From positions 806,001-870,000 of the forward strand of contig OX044358.1 in NCBI GenBank assembly GCA_943846665.1: a stretch of DNA of 64,000 bases, in the 5' to 3' direction. The DNA comes from Arcticimaribacter sp002477625. GTDB taxonomy: Bacteria; Bacteroidota; Bacteroidia; Flavobacteriales; Flavobacteriaceae. This document shows, one piece after another, positions 17,905-27,264 of the stretch. The notes beneath the pieces were generated by a model, which saw nothing but the letters and a program-made list of their open reading frames with translations, was not told where the DNA came from and did not search any database. The stretch's first letter is position 1. The number at the start of each line of letters is the position of its first letter. The position numbers and the translations under genes are program-made.

Positions 17905-19542
17905 ATGGCTAAAAAAATAGTATTTGATATTGATGCTAGAGATGGTATCAAAAGAGGAGTAGATGCTCTTGCAAACGCAGTTAAAGTTACTTTAGGCCCA
18001 AAAGGACGTAACGTAATTATTGGCAAAGCTTTTGGAGCACCCCAAGTAACCAAAGATGGCGTTAGTGTAGCAAAAGAAATTGAACTTGAAGACCCCCTAG
18101 AAAACATGGGTGCTCAGATGGTAAAAGAAGTTGCTTCAAAGACAAACGATTTAGCCGGAGATGGTACAACAACGGCAACAATTCTAGCACAAGCAATTGT
18201 AAAGGAAGGTCTAAAGAATGTAGCTGCTGGAGCCAATCCATTGGATCTTAAAAGAGGAATTGACAAAGCGGTAGGAGCTATCGTTCTTGAATTAGACGCG
18301 ATTGCTACCGAAGTTGGGGGTTCTTCTGAAAAAATTCATCAAGTTGCAAGTATATCAGCGAACAACGATAGTACTATCGGTGGTTTGATTACGGAAGCAT
18401 TTGAAAAAGTTGGTAAAGAAGGTGTAATTACTGTTGAAGAAGCTAAAGGGACGGATACTTATGTAGATGTTGTTGAAGGAATGCAATTTGACAGAGGATA
18501 TTTATCTCCTTATTTCGTTACCGATTCTGAAAAAATGGAAGCTGACTTAGAAAGCCCTTACATTTTGTTGTACGATAAAAAGATTTCAGCAATGAAAGAT
18601 CTTTTACCTGTCTTAGAGCCTGTTGCTCAAACGGGCAAACCGCTGCTTATTATTGCTGAAGATGTTGATGGAGAAGCGCTAGCTACACTTGTAGTAAACA
18701 AACTTCGTGGAGCATTGAAAATTGCAGCAGTAAAAGCACCTGGATTTGGCGATCGTCGTAAAGCTATGCTTGAAGATATTGCTATTCTTACAGGGGGAAC
18801 TGTAATTTCAGAAGAACGTGGCTATACACTTGAAAACACAACCCTAGAAATGCTCGGTACTGCCGAAAAGGTAACCATTGATAAAGACAATACAACTGTT
18901 GTTAATGGTGCTGGATCCGCTGAGGCAATCGAAGGTCGTGTAGGTCAAATCAAATCTCAGATTGAAAATTCTACTTCAGATTACGACAAAGAAAAACTAC
19001 AAGAACGTTTAGCTAAACTTTCGGGTGGTGTTGCAGTTCTTTATGTAGGAGCTCCATCTGAAGTTGAAATGAAAGAGAAAAAAGATCGTGTCGATGATGC
19101 ACTCCATGCTACTCGTGCTGCCGTAGAAGAAGGTATTGTTGCTGGTGGTGGTGTTGCTCTACTGAATGCTAAAAAAGTTTTAGACAATCTTGCTAGTGAC
19201 AATGCAGATGAAGCTACTGGGATTCAAATCATCAAGAAAGCTATAGAAGCCCCTTTACGTATCATCGTAGAGAATTCTGGTGGAGAAGGGTCTGTTGTTG
19301 TTTCTAAGGTCCTTGAAGGAGATCAAAACTTTGGTTACAACGCCAAAAACGGAACTTATGTAGATATGCTTGCAGAAGGGATTATTGATCCTAAAAAAGT
19401 TACACGTGTAGCTCTTGAAAACGCAGCTTCTGTTTCTGGAATGATCTTAACAACCGAATGTGCCCTCTTGGACATCAAAGAAGATGCTCCAGCTGGCGGT
19501 GGTATGCCACCAATGGGTGGAGGTATGCCGGGCATGATGTAA
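17905..19542 (+). CDS. groEL: Chaperonin GroEL
   Basis: 545 residues. The ATP-site motif GDGTTTATILAQAI, the text AAVEEGIVAGGGVAL and the C-terminal Gly-Gly-Met repeats (GGGMPPMGGGMPGMM) are all present. It folds proteins inside a double heptameric ring with GroES. Second gene of a two-gene operon closed by a terminator. Confidence 0.98.
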   Translation: MAKKIVFDIDARDGIKRGVDALANAVKVTLGPKGRNVIIGKAFGAPQVTKDGVSVAKEIELEDPLENMGAQMVKEVASKTNDLAGDGTTTATILAQAIVKEGLKNVAAGANPLDLKRGIDKAVGAIVLELDAIATEVGGSSEKIHQVASISANNDSTIGGLITEAFEKVGKEGVITVEEAKGTDTYVDVVEGMQFDRGYLSPYFVTDSEKMEADLESPYILLYDKKISAMKDLLPVLEPVAQTGKPLLIIAEDVDGEALATLVVNKLRGALKIAAVKAPGFGDRRKAMLEDIAILTGGTVISEERGYTLENTTLEMLGTAEKVTIDKDNTTVVNGAGSAEAIEGRVGQIKSQIENSTSDYDKEKLQERLAKLSGGVAVLYVGAPSEVEMKEKKDRVDDALHATRAAVEEGIVAGGGVALLNAKKVLDNLASDNADEATGIQIIKKAIEAPLRIIVENSGGEGSVVVSKVLEGDQNFGYNAKNGTYVDMLAEGIIDPKKVTRVALENAASVSGMILTTECALLDIKEDAPAGGGMPPMGGGMPGMM

Positions 19543-19562
19543 TTATATGCCTAGTGAAAAAG

Positions 19563-19593
19563 AAAAAAGCGATCCAATGGATCGCTTTTTTTT
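19563..19593 (+). terminator. Rho-independent terminator after groEL
   Basis: Stem AAAAAGCGATCC / GGATCGCTTTTT with a three-base loop and T tail. The A and T runs make it usable for the convergent PepSY-TM gene (stop at 19611) as well. Confidence 0.88.
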
Positions 19594-19610
19594 ATACTCC
19601 AAAGCGTAAT

Positions 19611-20120
19611 CTAAACAAATAAAATAAGTAAGGTCATTAGTATTCCAGCGAGCGTAAAGTAAATCCCTTTTTTAAAAACAGAGGTATGCGGCAAAAACAT
19701 CCAAAAAGAGGAAATCACAAAAAACAAAAGCGATACTCCAAAAAATATATTCAACCAATAAATAGGGCTGTTGGTTGTTGCTTTATGTAAATGCTCCATC
19801 TTGTCAAGGATATAAGGAAGCTCTTTTTTAAGGTAAACAGTTTTACCTGTTGCCTGATTGTAGGTCCCTTCCTTAAAAATCAATTGGTCGCCTTCTACTT
19901 TTTCAACAGCAAGGCGTTTGATTTTCAGTGCCTTCCCTAAAGCAACCTCGTCTAGGTTAATGGGCAGCGTAGTTTCTACTTCACTGATGATTTTAAAAGT
20001 ATCATCATTCCTGAAAATCATTGCTATCCCGCTGATCGCATAAACCGCCATAATACCAACCAAATAAAATCCTAAATACCGATGTATGATTCTAAAATAG
20101 AATCCTGTATTTTTTTCCAT
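19611..20120 (-). CDS. PepSY-associated membrane protein
   Basis: 169 residues. An N-terminal IIHRYLGFYLVGIMAVYAISGIAMIF helix has the His-Arg-Tyr-Leu-Gly text of PepSY_TM proteins. An extracytoplasmic loop of about 70 residues follows, then two closely spaced helices near the C terminus. Proteins of this type are found with iron or copper reductase and TonB receptor genes and may be involved in metal reduction at the membrane. Here it is the last minus-strand gene of the metal cluster (19.6-24.0 kb). Substrate not known. Confidence 0.75.
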   Translation of the reverse strand: MEKNTGFYFRIIHRYLGFYLVGIMAVYAISGIAMIFRNDDTFKIISEVETTLPINLDEVALGKALKIKRLAVEKVEGDQLIFKEGTYNQATGKTVYLKKELPYILDKMEHLHKATTNSPIYWLNIFFGVSLLFFVISSFWMFLPHTSVFKKGIYFTLAGILMTLLILFV

Positions 20121-20203
20121 TATTCAATTATTATTTTAGATAGAAGCTTTAGTCTAAAGCATTAGACTAAAGAAATCAATATTCGCTTAAATTGTAGGTA
20201 ATG

Positions 20204-20551
20204 TTATTCTTTGCTTTCCCGCTCGTACATACAGCACATATGCAAACTGTTGTAGACCTCATCTGGCGCAGTAGCCAAGGGAGTGTCGTGTCCAACAGAG
20301 GCAATTTCTTGATGGATGTTCAAAAGGCTGGTTTTTGAGGCATCGTAAATAACCGAAAATTGGTGTGAAGGAATATCCCAAGTAGCCGATTTTACACCTT
20401 TGATCGTAAAGGCTTGCTTTTCAATACGGGCCTTACACATGCCACAAACTCCGTTCACTTCAAAGCTGGTCTTCTGAATGTCTTTTTTAGCCTTTTGAGC
20501 GAATCCAATCACAGGTAATAGTGCAATTAGAAGTATAATTATTTTTTTCAT
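20204..20551 (-). CDS. Periplasmic heavy-metal-associated (HMA) domain protein
   Basis: 115 residues with a signal peptide ending GFAQ. One HMA fold carries the metal motif NGVCGMCKARIEK (Cys36, Cys39). It then has HQFSVIYDASKTSLLNIHQEIASVGHDT as in CopZ-like domains, and a C-terminal His/Cys tail (LHMCCMYERE) that could add ligands. It probably binds Cu(I) or a similar soft metal in the periplasm. Its ATG overlaps the TonB receptor stop by 4 bp (ATGA), so the two are translationally coupled. Confidence 0.85.
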   Translation of the reverse strand: MKKIIILLIALLPVIGFAQKAKKDIQKTSFEVNGVCGMCKARIEKQAFTIKGVKSATWDIPSHQFSVIYDASKTSLLNIHQEIASVGHDTPLATAPDEVYNSLHMCCMYERESKE

Positions 20552-22788
20552 TTCTCTGTATTATTTAATTTAAAACGCAGTCCTGCGTAAAACATTTTTC
20601 CGAAAATCGGAGCATATACCAACGAAGTATCAAAAGTTGAGCCAAAGGGATCATCAGCACTAATAATAGGATTCAACTGTTTGTAGTTCCCCAGATTTTC
20701 ACCTCCCAAATATACTTCAAATTGCTTTGAAAAAACACGTGTGATTTGCATGTTTAACAAACCATAGGACTCTGATGCGAAACCTGCTCCATCCCTACTG
20801 TTGGAAGGAAGCCGCTGTTCTCCTACAAAATGATAGGTGAAATCAGTTTTCCACTGGGAACCTTTTTCTTCGTTTTCAAAACGATATTCAAAGTTGGCAA
20901 AGAAACGTTCCTCAGGCTGTAAAGGCTTTTGCAAGGTTTGTGTACCATAGGTTGTTTTGACTTTGTAATTCTTATACGCCAAACGTAAAGCTGTGTTTTC
21001 AAAAGGTTCGTAATCCAATTCAAGCTGAAAACTATTAGCGTAACTCGAGCCTTCTAGGTTATAAAATCGAATGTGGTTAGCCTGCTCCCAATCGACCACA
21101 ACTTGATCTTCGAATTGTGTTCTATAAAAATCTGCGGTAATATCTCCTTGTTTTTGAAACAAAGTAAAGCCTTGTCTAAAACTCAATCCGTAATTCCAAG
21201 CTCGTTCAGGGCGAAGTCCATAGACAGATCCACCATTTTCTACCAACTGAATCAAGCGGTTTGTTCCGAATAATTTCTGATTTTCTGCAAAAATATTCGC
21301 TACTTTTCTCCCGCTACCAACCGAAGCTCTTAGCACAGATCGTTCCCACGGATTATAACGCAAATGAATTCTCGGTGTGACAAAAGTACCCAATCGATTA
21401 TGTGCATCTAATCGTATTCCCGCTGTAATATTCAACTTGTCTAAACTATCATAGCTGTATTCAAAAAAAGCTCCAATGACCTCCTCTCGTCGCTGGTAAT
21501 CTACTAAATCAACACGTTCGTTATATTGATCAAAAGAAAAATTGATTCCCGTTTTAAACTTATTTTTTGTGTTCGAGATGATTGAATTGAACAGCAGGTT
21601 TGTGAAAAAACTCTTGTGCTTAATATCGTAACGTCTCAGTCCAAAATAAGAGTCTTGGTCGTGATTACTGTATGCCGACTGAAAACCAAAACTCTGGTAA
21701 GGTGTTTCTGGAAATACATAGCCGATTTTTAAAGAAGCGTCAAGGCGTTGGGTTTCTATTTCACTTCCCCAAAATGCAGGAGTATTTCTATGAGACTCTG
21801 GATCAAAATCGATTGAGCCTGTTTGTTTTTGATCATCTAAAAATCGAAGACTTGCGAATCCTACCCAACCTTTGGTTGCATCGGTATATTGCCATCGATT
21901 CAAGACATTGATTTGTTTCGAAAGCGGAACATCTAAAAAAGAATCGGCATTATTATCAAATTTCTGCGTCCGTTGGTTTACATGAACATAGGAACCCGCA
22001 CTCCACTTATCGCTCCATTTGGTGTTGAAATGGGCATTGAATTCCTGCCTCCCATTGACAGAGGTATAGGCGTTTATAAAAATGGGGGCGTCCAACGACG
22101 GTTTCAGAATTTCAGTATTAATTTGTCCTGCGATACTCTCAAAACCGTTTACTACACTTCCAGCGCCCTTGGTTATTTGAATGCTTTGTATCCAAGTACC
22201 GGGAGTAAAGGTTAAACCGTAAATCTGAGAAGCGCCTCGAACCATCGGAATATTCTCCTCAGAAATCAATAAGTACGGACTGGAAAGGCCTAACATTTTA
22301 ATTTGCTTTGTCCCGGTCAATGCATCTGCAAAATTGACATCAATAGAAGGGTTGGTTTCAAAGCTTTCAGAAAGGTTACAGCATGCCGCTTTCAGTAATT
22401 CTTCGCTAGAAACTCGAATGATATTTTGAGCTTCTAAATACGATTTTTGTATGGCCTTTCGTCGTTCTGTTAGAGTAACTTCATCCAAGGCGTCGTCTGT
22501 ATTTGGAAGAAGTGTATGGGTCAATATCTTAGGGCTAGAGATGACTAAGGTATCTGTTTTGAATCCAAGGTAACTGATTACTAATTTATTCGAATTGGGA
22601 GACATCGAAAGTTTAAAATTTCCCGATTGATCTGTAATGGTTCCCATTGAAGTATTCAGCCAAATTAAATTCACTCCTTCTATTGGAGATTCGGTAGTGT
22701 TTTCTTTAATTTTAATTTGTCCAGTAAGTTGTTGTTGCGACTGCACGGACCAACTAAGTAGTAGTATAAATAGGTATAAATTTCTCAT
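20548..22788 (-). CDS. TonB-dependent outer-membrane receptor of a metal cluster
   Basis: 746 residues. After a signal peptide comes a carboxypeptidase-like regulatory domain (TGQIKIKENTTESPIEGVNL), then a plug (AACCNLSESFETNPSIDV; VNGFESIAGQINTEI) and a beta barrel ending in an aromatic strand (FYAGLRFKLNN). The AACCNLSESFETNPS segment with adjacent cysteines recurs in Bacteroidota receptors that sit beside HMA proteins. The sequence does not define the ligand; copper or another heavy metal is inferred from the two CxxC HMA neighbours. Followed by the overlapping HMA gene. Confidence 0.9.
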   Translation of the reverse strand: MRNLYLFILLLSWSVQSQQQLTGQIKIKENTTESPIEGVNLIWLNTSMGTITDQSGNFKLSMSPNSNKLVISYLGFKTDTLVISSPKILTHTLLPNTDDALDEVTLTERRKAIQKSYLEAQNIIRVSSEELLKAACCNLSESFETNPSIDVNFADALTGTKQIKMLGLSSPYLLISEENIPMVRGASQIYGLTFTPGTWIQSIQITKGAGSVVNGFESIAGQINTEILKPSLDAPIFINAYTSVNGRQEFNAHFNTKWSDKWSAGSYVHVNQRTQKFDNNADSFLDVPLSKQINVLNRWQYTDATKGWVGFASLRFLDDQKQTGSIDFDPESHRNTPAFWGSEIETQRLDASLKIGYVFPETPYQSFGFQSAYSNHDQDSYFGLRRYDIKHKSFFTNLLFNSIISNTKNKFKTGINFSFDQYNERVDLVDYQRREEVIGAFFEYSYDSLDKLNITAGIRLDAHNRLGTFVTPRIHLRYNPWERSVLRASVGSGRKVANIFAENQKLFGTNRLIQLVENGGSVYGLRPERAWNYGLSFRQGFTLFQKQGDITADFYRTQFEDQVVVDWEQANHIRFYNLEGSSYANSFQLELDYEPFENTALRLAYKNYKVKTTYGTQTLQKPLQPEERFFANFEYRFENEEKGSQWKTDFTYHFVGEQRLPSNSRDGAGFASESYGLLNMQITRVFSKQFEVYLGGENLGNYKQLNPIISADDPFGSTFDTSLVYAPIFGKMFYAGLRFKLNNTEK

Positions 22789-22848
22789 GATATATTGTAT
22801 AAATTCATTGTGTACTAAAATCGATTGAATAGGGTATTATCCAATGAT

Positions 22849-23253
22849 TTACTCGTAGAACACATAAGAACCATACAAGTTAAAAAGCCGCCTCTGAAGT
22901 GGTGGTGGTCTTTTGTAAAGCTGAGTTTTTTGGTTGTTGGCTAACCCAGCTAACTTACGAATTCCCTGAATTGGAGAGCTAAGGAAATCTAAATCCAATC
23001 CTTTTACATCATCCGCAATGCTAATATCCTCAGTGCTTTGAAATATTTCAAGTGCATCTGCACAACAACTTTTTTGGGAAAATGAAAATTTATCCGTCTT
23101 TTGATTTTTATTCATTTCCATCCCACAGCCTTTGGGGCTATAGGCAGACGATATGGCAGCTAAATGATCTCCACAATAATGAAAGTTGAGTGCCAGGCCC
23201 ATTTTGGAATGGACAAACAGGAGGAGTAATAAAATGACTTTCAATTGCTTCAT
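22849..23253 (-). CDS. HYC_CC_PP family secreted protein
   Basis: About 134 residues from the internal start MKQLKVILLLLLF, which gives a clean signal peptide; the open frame extends 9 codons upstream. The mature part shows the three features that name the family: FHYCGDHL, KSCCADAL and KRPPPLQR. A CGM motif lies between them. The cysteine/histidine pattern suggests metal binding. The protein is regularly found beside TonB receptors and HMA proteins in Bacteroidota; its function is unknown. It lies between the TonB receptor (60 bp) and the HMA-MauE gene (33 bp). Confidence 0.8.
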   Translation of the reverse strand: MKQLKVILLLLLFVHSKMGLALNFHYCGDHLAAISSAYSPKGCGMEMNKNQKTDKFSFSQKSCCADALEIFQSTEDISIADDVKGLDLDFLSSPIQGIRKLAGLANNQKTQLYKRPPPLQRRLFNLYGSYVFYE

Positions 23254-23286
23254 ATACAGAATCGTCTGGCAAATATACAACTAAAA

Positions 23287-23976
23287 CTAAGCAATGCCAA
23301 AAAGTAAACCCAAAGCCATCAAAATCATCAAAATATTTTCAATTAGTGTAGCCTCAGTCATCGGCAGGTTTAGGACGGTTCCCAAACAAGCACATTGAAT
23401 TTTATTTTTATTAAGTAAGGATCGGAGTACTCCTAGAGTTGTAACCGACAAAATAAACAAACTTACCCACAAAGCGATTGTTACCTCAAACTGAAACAAA
23501 AAAGCCAATCCCAAAGCAGTTTCTATAAACGGATAAATCCATCCGTAAATTGGAATTGCCTTTGCGATCGGGTCGTAAGTTGCAAAAGAAGTTGGAAAAG
23601 AACGATAACCCAAAAACTTGAAGAAGCTGAAAACAACAAAAAACAATCCCATAAAGTCCATCATAAAACCAGAACGACTAAAGTTAGGAAGTTGTAAAAA
23701 GATTGCTCCTAGTAGAACATATAAAAAAATAAGCCCTAAAGGAAATAAGGCTTTCCATTTAGACGTTTCGATCCTCCTATCTGTAACCGTATACTTACTC
23801 CCCAAGACAGCTTCAATAGCCTCAAAAGATAGTGCTTGCTCCGTTTCAATTGCTGTAGCTCCCGATTTTAAGTCTACTTGAATTCCACTTACTTCAGGAA
23901 TGGAATTCAGTTTTTCTTCCACACCTTTTTTACAATTTCCACAAGTCATCCCTGTAATAATAAATTCCTGTTTCAT
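23287..23976 (-). CDS. HMA domain fused to MauE/DoxX-like membrane domain
   Basis: 229 residues. An N-terminal HMA domain with GMTCGNCKKG (Cys12, Cys15) is followed by about five hydrophobic helices (from LFPLGLIFLYVLLGAIF on). The membrane part resembles MauE/DoxX-like proteins and includes the Cys pair CACLG (about 195-199) between helices, a layout linked with thiol or metal chemistry. It is the first gene of the minus-strand metal cluster. It probably handles the same metal as the HMA protein and the receptor. Exact role inferred. Confidence 0.8.
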   Translation of the reverse strand: MKQEFIITGMTCGNCKKGVEEKLNSIPEVSGIQVDLKSGATAIETEQALSFEAIEAVLGSKYTVTDRRIETSKWKALFPLGLIFLYVLLGAIFLQLPNFSRSGFMMDFMGLFFVVFSFFKFLGYRSFPTSFATYDPIAKAIPIYGWIYPFIETALGLAFLFQFEVTIALWVSLFILSVTTLGVLRSLLNKNKIQCACLGTVLNLPMTEATLIENILMILMALGLLFGIA

Positions 23977-24121
23977 ACGCTTGTTTTCTAATTAGTAAAA
24001 CATTTAAACTTGAGCTTTTGATCCAACTTTTAAATTGTTGAGGCTGTTCTGTTTTACTGAAATAAAAGTAAACATTATTTAGTTCATAAATTGATTTAAA
24101 ATTAGATGTAAATTCAAATCA

Positions 24122-24652
24122 TTGGATAGAAATTTTAATACTTTTGTGAAAACAATTTTCTCTTTGGAATACCAACAAAAACTACTGTCTGCAGTTTCAA
24201 TTATTCTAGGCTCCAACGACACCAGCTTAGAAACAAAGCTGGGTGCGATCTGCAGTCTGTTGAAACATGAAGTCAATACCTATGACTGGGTTGGTTTTTA
24301 TTTTGCTAAAGCAGAAACTAAGACACTTCACTTGAAGGTATTTGCAGGGATTCCTACCGACCACACCGTTATTCCTTTTGGAAAAGGGATTTGTGGACAA
24401 GTGGCCGTTTCCAATGAAAATTTTGTAGTGGAAGATGTGCATGTGCAAGACAATTATATTGCCTGTAATCTTGATGTAAAATCTGAAATTGTAATCCCCC
24501 TTTTCTTGAACCAAACCAATATTGGTCAAATCGACATTGACTCCAATACTGCAAACGCATTTGACCAAACTGACGTTTATTTACTAGAACAAGTAAATCA
24601 ACTGATTAGCGATCATATGACATCCAATAATATCTCTATAAATATTTCCTAA
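24122..24652 (+). CDS. GAF-domain protein, free methionine-R-sulfoxide reductase-like
   Basis: 176 residues from ATG at 24122. A GTG at 24146 or TTG at 24164 are possible later starts, because a TAnnTTTG-like box (24139-24146) sits inside the long version. The single GAF domain carries PFGKGICGQVA and VQDNYIACNLDVKSEIVIPL. These match two of the three fRMsr cysteines (here Cys91 and Cys115), the resolving and catalytic ones. The third, earlier cysteine is replaced (HTVIPFG). Likely reduces free Met-R-sulfoxide in the cytoplasm, though this is inferred. purH starts 1 bp after the stop. Confidence 0.75.
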   Translation: MDRNFNTFVKTIFSLEYQQKLLSAVSIILGSNDTSLETKLGAICSLLKHEVNTYDWVGFYFAKAETKTLHLKVFAGIPTDHTVIPFGKGICGQVAVSNENFVVEDVHVQDNYIACNLDVKSEIVIPLFLNQTNIGQIDIDSNTANAFDQTDVYLLEQVNQLISDHMTSNNISINIS

Positions 24653-24653
24653 A

Positions 24654-26185
24654 ATGAATTCAGCTCAAAAAATTGGTTCCGCGTTAATTTCTGTTTTTGA
24701 TAAAGACGGATTAGCTCCTATTATTAAAAAACTAGACGCACTTGGTGTGACTCTTTATTCTACGGGGGAACTGAAAAGTTCATTCAAGAATTAGGATATG
24801 ATGTAGTAGCTGTAGAAGACATCACCTCCTACCCTTCTATTCTTGGGGGTCGTGTTAAAACACTCCATCCGAAAGTTTTCGGCGGCATCTTGAACCGTCA
24901 AAACGTAGCATCTGACCAAGAGGAATTGAAACAATACGAAATTCCGCAAATCGATTTAGTGATCGTAGACCTTTATCCTTTTGAAAAAACAGTAGCATCA
25001 GGAGCTTCTGAACAAGACATTATTGAGAAAATTGATATCGGTGGAATTTCTTTGATTCGTGCAGCTGCAAAGAATTTTGCTGATGTAATTTGTGTTTCAG
25101 ATAAAAACGATTATGTCGAATTTTTAGATGTATTAAACGCATCAGAAGGGGCACCCACTGTGAGCGACAGAAAACATTTTGCTGCAAAAGCATTCAATGT
25201 TTCATCTCATTACGACTCGGCAATCTTTAATTATTTTAATGCTGAATCGGAAGACGCTAGTTTGAAGTTGAGTATTCAAGAATCCAAAAGCCTTCGTTAT
25301 GGAGAAAATCCACATCAGAAAGCAAGCTTCTTTGGGCCATTGAATGACTTACTCGACCAAATTCACGGGAAAGAAGTATCCTACAACAACCTTTTGGATA
25401 TCGATGCAGCGGTACAGTTGATGCAAGAATTTCAAAACGAAGAACCAACTTTTGCGATACTCAAACACAACAATGCATGCGGATTTGCAAGCCGATCTTC
25501 CCTTTTACAAGCCTACGAAGATGCCTTGGCTGGAGATCCTGTTTCTGCCTTTGGAGGGGTTTTGATTTGCAACCGAACAATCGATACTGCAACAGCAGAG
25601 AAAATCAACAGTCTTTTCTGTGAAGTAGTGATTGCGCCGGCCTATGATGCTGATGCTCTAACTATTTTGAAAAGTAAAAAGAATCGGGTTCTTCACGTTC
25701 AAAAAAGCAATGAATTACTTCAAAACTCAGTAAGAACTTGTCTTAATGGATATTTGGTTCAAGAAAAAGATTCGATCACAGACAGTAAAAAACACTTAAC
25801 CGTTGCTACTACAATCACGCCCAGTGAACAACAAATAGCAGATCTTTTATTTGCTTCAAAAATCTGTAAACACACCAAGTCAAATACAATTGTTCTTGTC
25901 AAAAACAATCAATTACTAGCTTCCGGGACAGGTCAAACTTCACGAGTTGATGCCTTGAAACAAGCGATCGAAAAAGCAAGTGGTTTTGGATTTGATCTTG
26001 AAAATTGTGTCATGGCGAGTGATGCATTCTTCCCTTTTCCCGATTGTGTAGAAATTGCATTCAACGCAGGCGTCCGTTCGGTTATTCAGCCTGGAGGATC
26101 GATCAAGGATCAACTTTCTGTTGATTTCTGTAACGCCAACAAAATGTCCATGGTATTCACAGGGATTCGCCATTTTAAACATTAA
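24654..26185 (+). pseudogene. purH: purH, bifunctional AICAR transformylase/IMP cyclohydrolase, interrupted by a one-base frameshift
   Basis: ATG at 24654 opens MNSAQKIGSALISVFDKDGL, the N-terminal IMP cyclohydrolase/MGS domain. At the G run 24764-24768 (five Gs) the frame slips. Restoring a sixth G gives LYSTGGTEKFIQELGYDVVA and runs straight into the long downstream frame with GRVKTLHPKVFGG, KSLRYGENPHQKA, KHNNACGFA and the C-terminal FPFPDCVEIAFNAG. The repaired product is 510 residues, normal for Bacteroidota PurH. It catalyses the last two steps of IMP synthesis. As read, translation stops after about 45 residues. The gap is likely a homopolymer sequence error, but a real mutation or slippage cannot be excluded. 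Confidence 0.9.
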
Positions 26186-26227
26186 TTTTTAGTACATTTG
26201 GGATAGACCAAAATAAAATACGTAATT

Positions 26228-27256
26228 ATGGGTTTTTTCGACTTCCTTACAGAAGAAATTGCAATTGACTTAGGAACTGCCAATACACTGATTATTCACA
26301 AGGACAAAGTTGTTGTAGATAGTCCTTCCATCGTAGCGATTGATCGAACAACAAACAAAGTAATTGCTATTGGCCTTGAGGCAAGTATGATGCAAGGAAA
26401 AACACATGAAAACATCAAAACCATTCGTCCTTTAAAGGATGGTGTTATTGCTGATTTTAATGCTTCTGAACAGATGATCAATATGCTCATCAAAAGCATC
26501 CCAACCCTCAAGAAAAAATTATTTACCCCCTCCCTGCGCATGGTGATTTGTATTCCCTCCGGGATTACTGAAGTAGAAATGCGAGCGGTACGAGAATCAG
26601 CAGAACGTGTAAACGGAAAAGAAGTTTATTTGATCCATGAGCCTATGGCAGCTGCAATTGGTATCGGAATCGATATCAAGCAACCCAAAGGCAACATGAT
26701 CGTTGACATCGGTGGAGGTACAACAGAAATAGCCGTTATTGCTTTGTCTGGAATTGTATGTGATAAATCTGTAAAAATTGCAGGAGATGTATTCACCAAT
26801 GATATTGTGTATTATATGAGACGCCAACACAATCTTTACGTAGGTGAACGTACCGCTGAAAAAATAAAAATTACTATTGGTGCGGCGCTCGAAGATTTAG
26901 AAAATCCACCAGAAGAAATGTCTGTTCAGGGAAGAGATCTTTTGACTGGAAAGCCAAAGCAAGCCATTGTATCCTACAGAGAGGTTGCTAAGTCACTTGA
27001 CAAATCTATTCTTAGAATTGAGGATGCGATTATGGAAGCCCTTTCGCAAACACCCCCCGAATTGGCTGCTGACATATACAATACAGGAATCTATTTAGCT
27101 GGAGGTGGATCTATGCTCAGAGGGTTAGACAAAAGAATCTCTCTCAAAACTGATCTTCCTGTCTATATTGCTGAAGACCCTTTACAAGCCGTTGTTCGTG
27201 GTACAGGCCTCGTCCTTAAAAACATTGAGCGTTACAAGACGATCTTGATTAAATAA
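26228..27256 (+). CDS. mreB: Rod shape-determining protein MreB
   Basis: 342 residues of the actin fold. It starts MGFFDFLTEEIAIDLGTANT (phosphate-1 loop) and has MIVDIGGGTTEIAVIALSG (phosphate-2) and YLAGGGSMLRGLDKRI (adenosine site). It polymerises under the inner membrane and guides the elongasome. First gene of mreB-mreC-mreD-mrdA-rodA. A TACATTTG box at 26193-26200 could be the -7 element. Confidence 0.97.
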   Translation: MGFFDFLTEEIAIDLGTANTLIIHKDKVVVDSPSIVAIDRTTNKVIAIGLEASMMQGKTHENIKTIRPLKDGVIADFNASEQMINMLIKSIPTLKKKLFTPSLRMVICIPSGITEVEMRAVRESAERVNGKEVYLIHEPMAAAIGIGIDIKQPKGNMIVDIGGGTTEIAVIALSGIVCDKSVKIAGDVFTNDIVYYMRRQHNLYVGERTAEKIKITIGAALEDLENPPEEMSVQGRDLLTGKPKQAIVSYREVAKSLDKSILRIEDAIMEALSQTPPELAADIYNTGIYLAGGGSMLRGLDKRISLKTDLPVYIAEDPLQAVVRGTGLVLKNIERYKTILIK

Positions 27257-27264
27257 GTTCGCAT

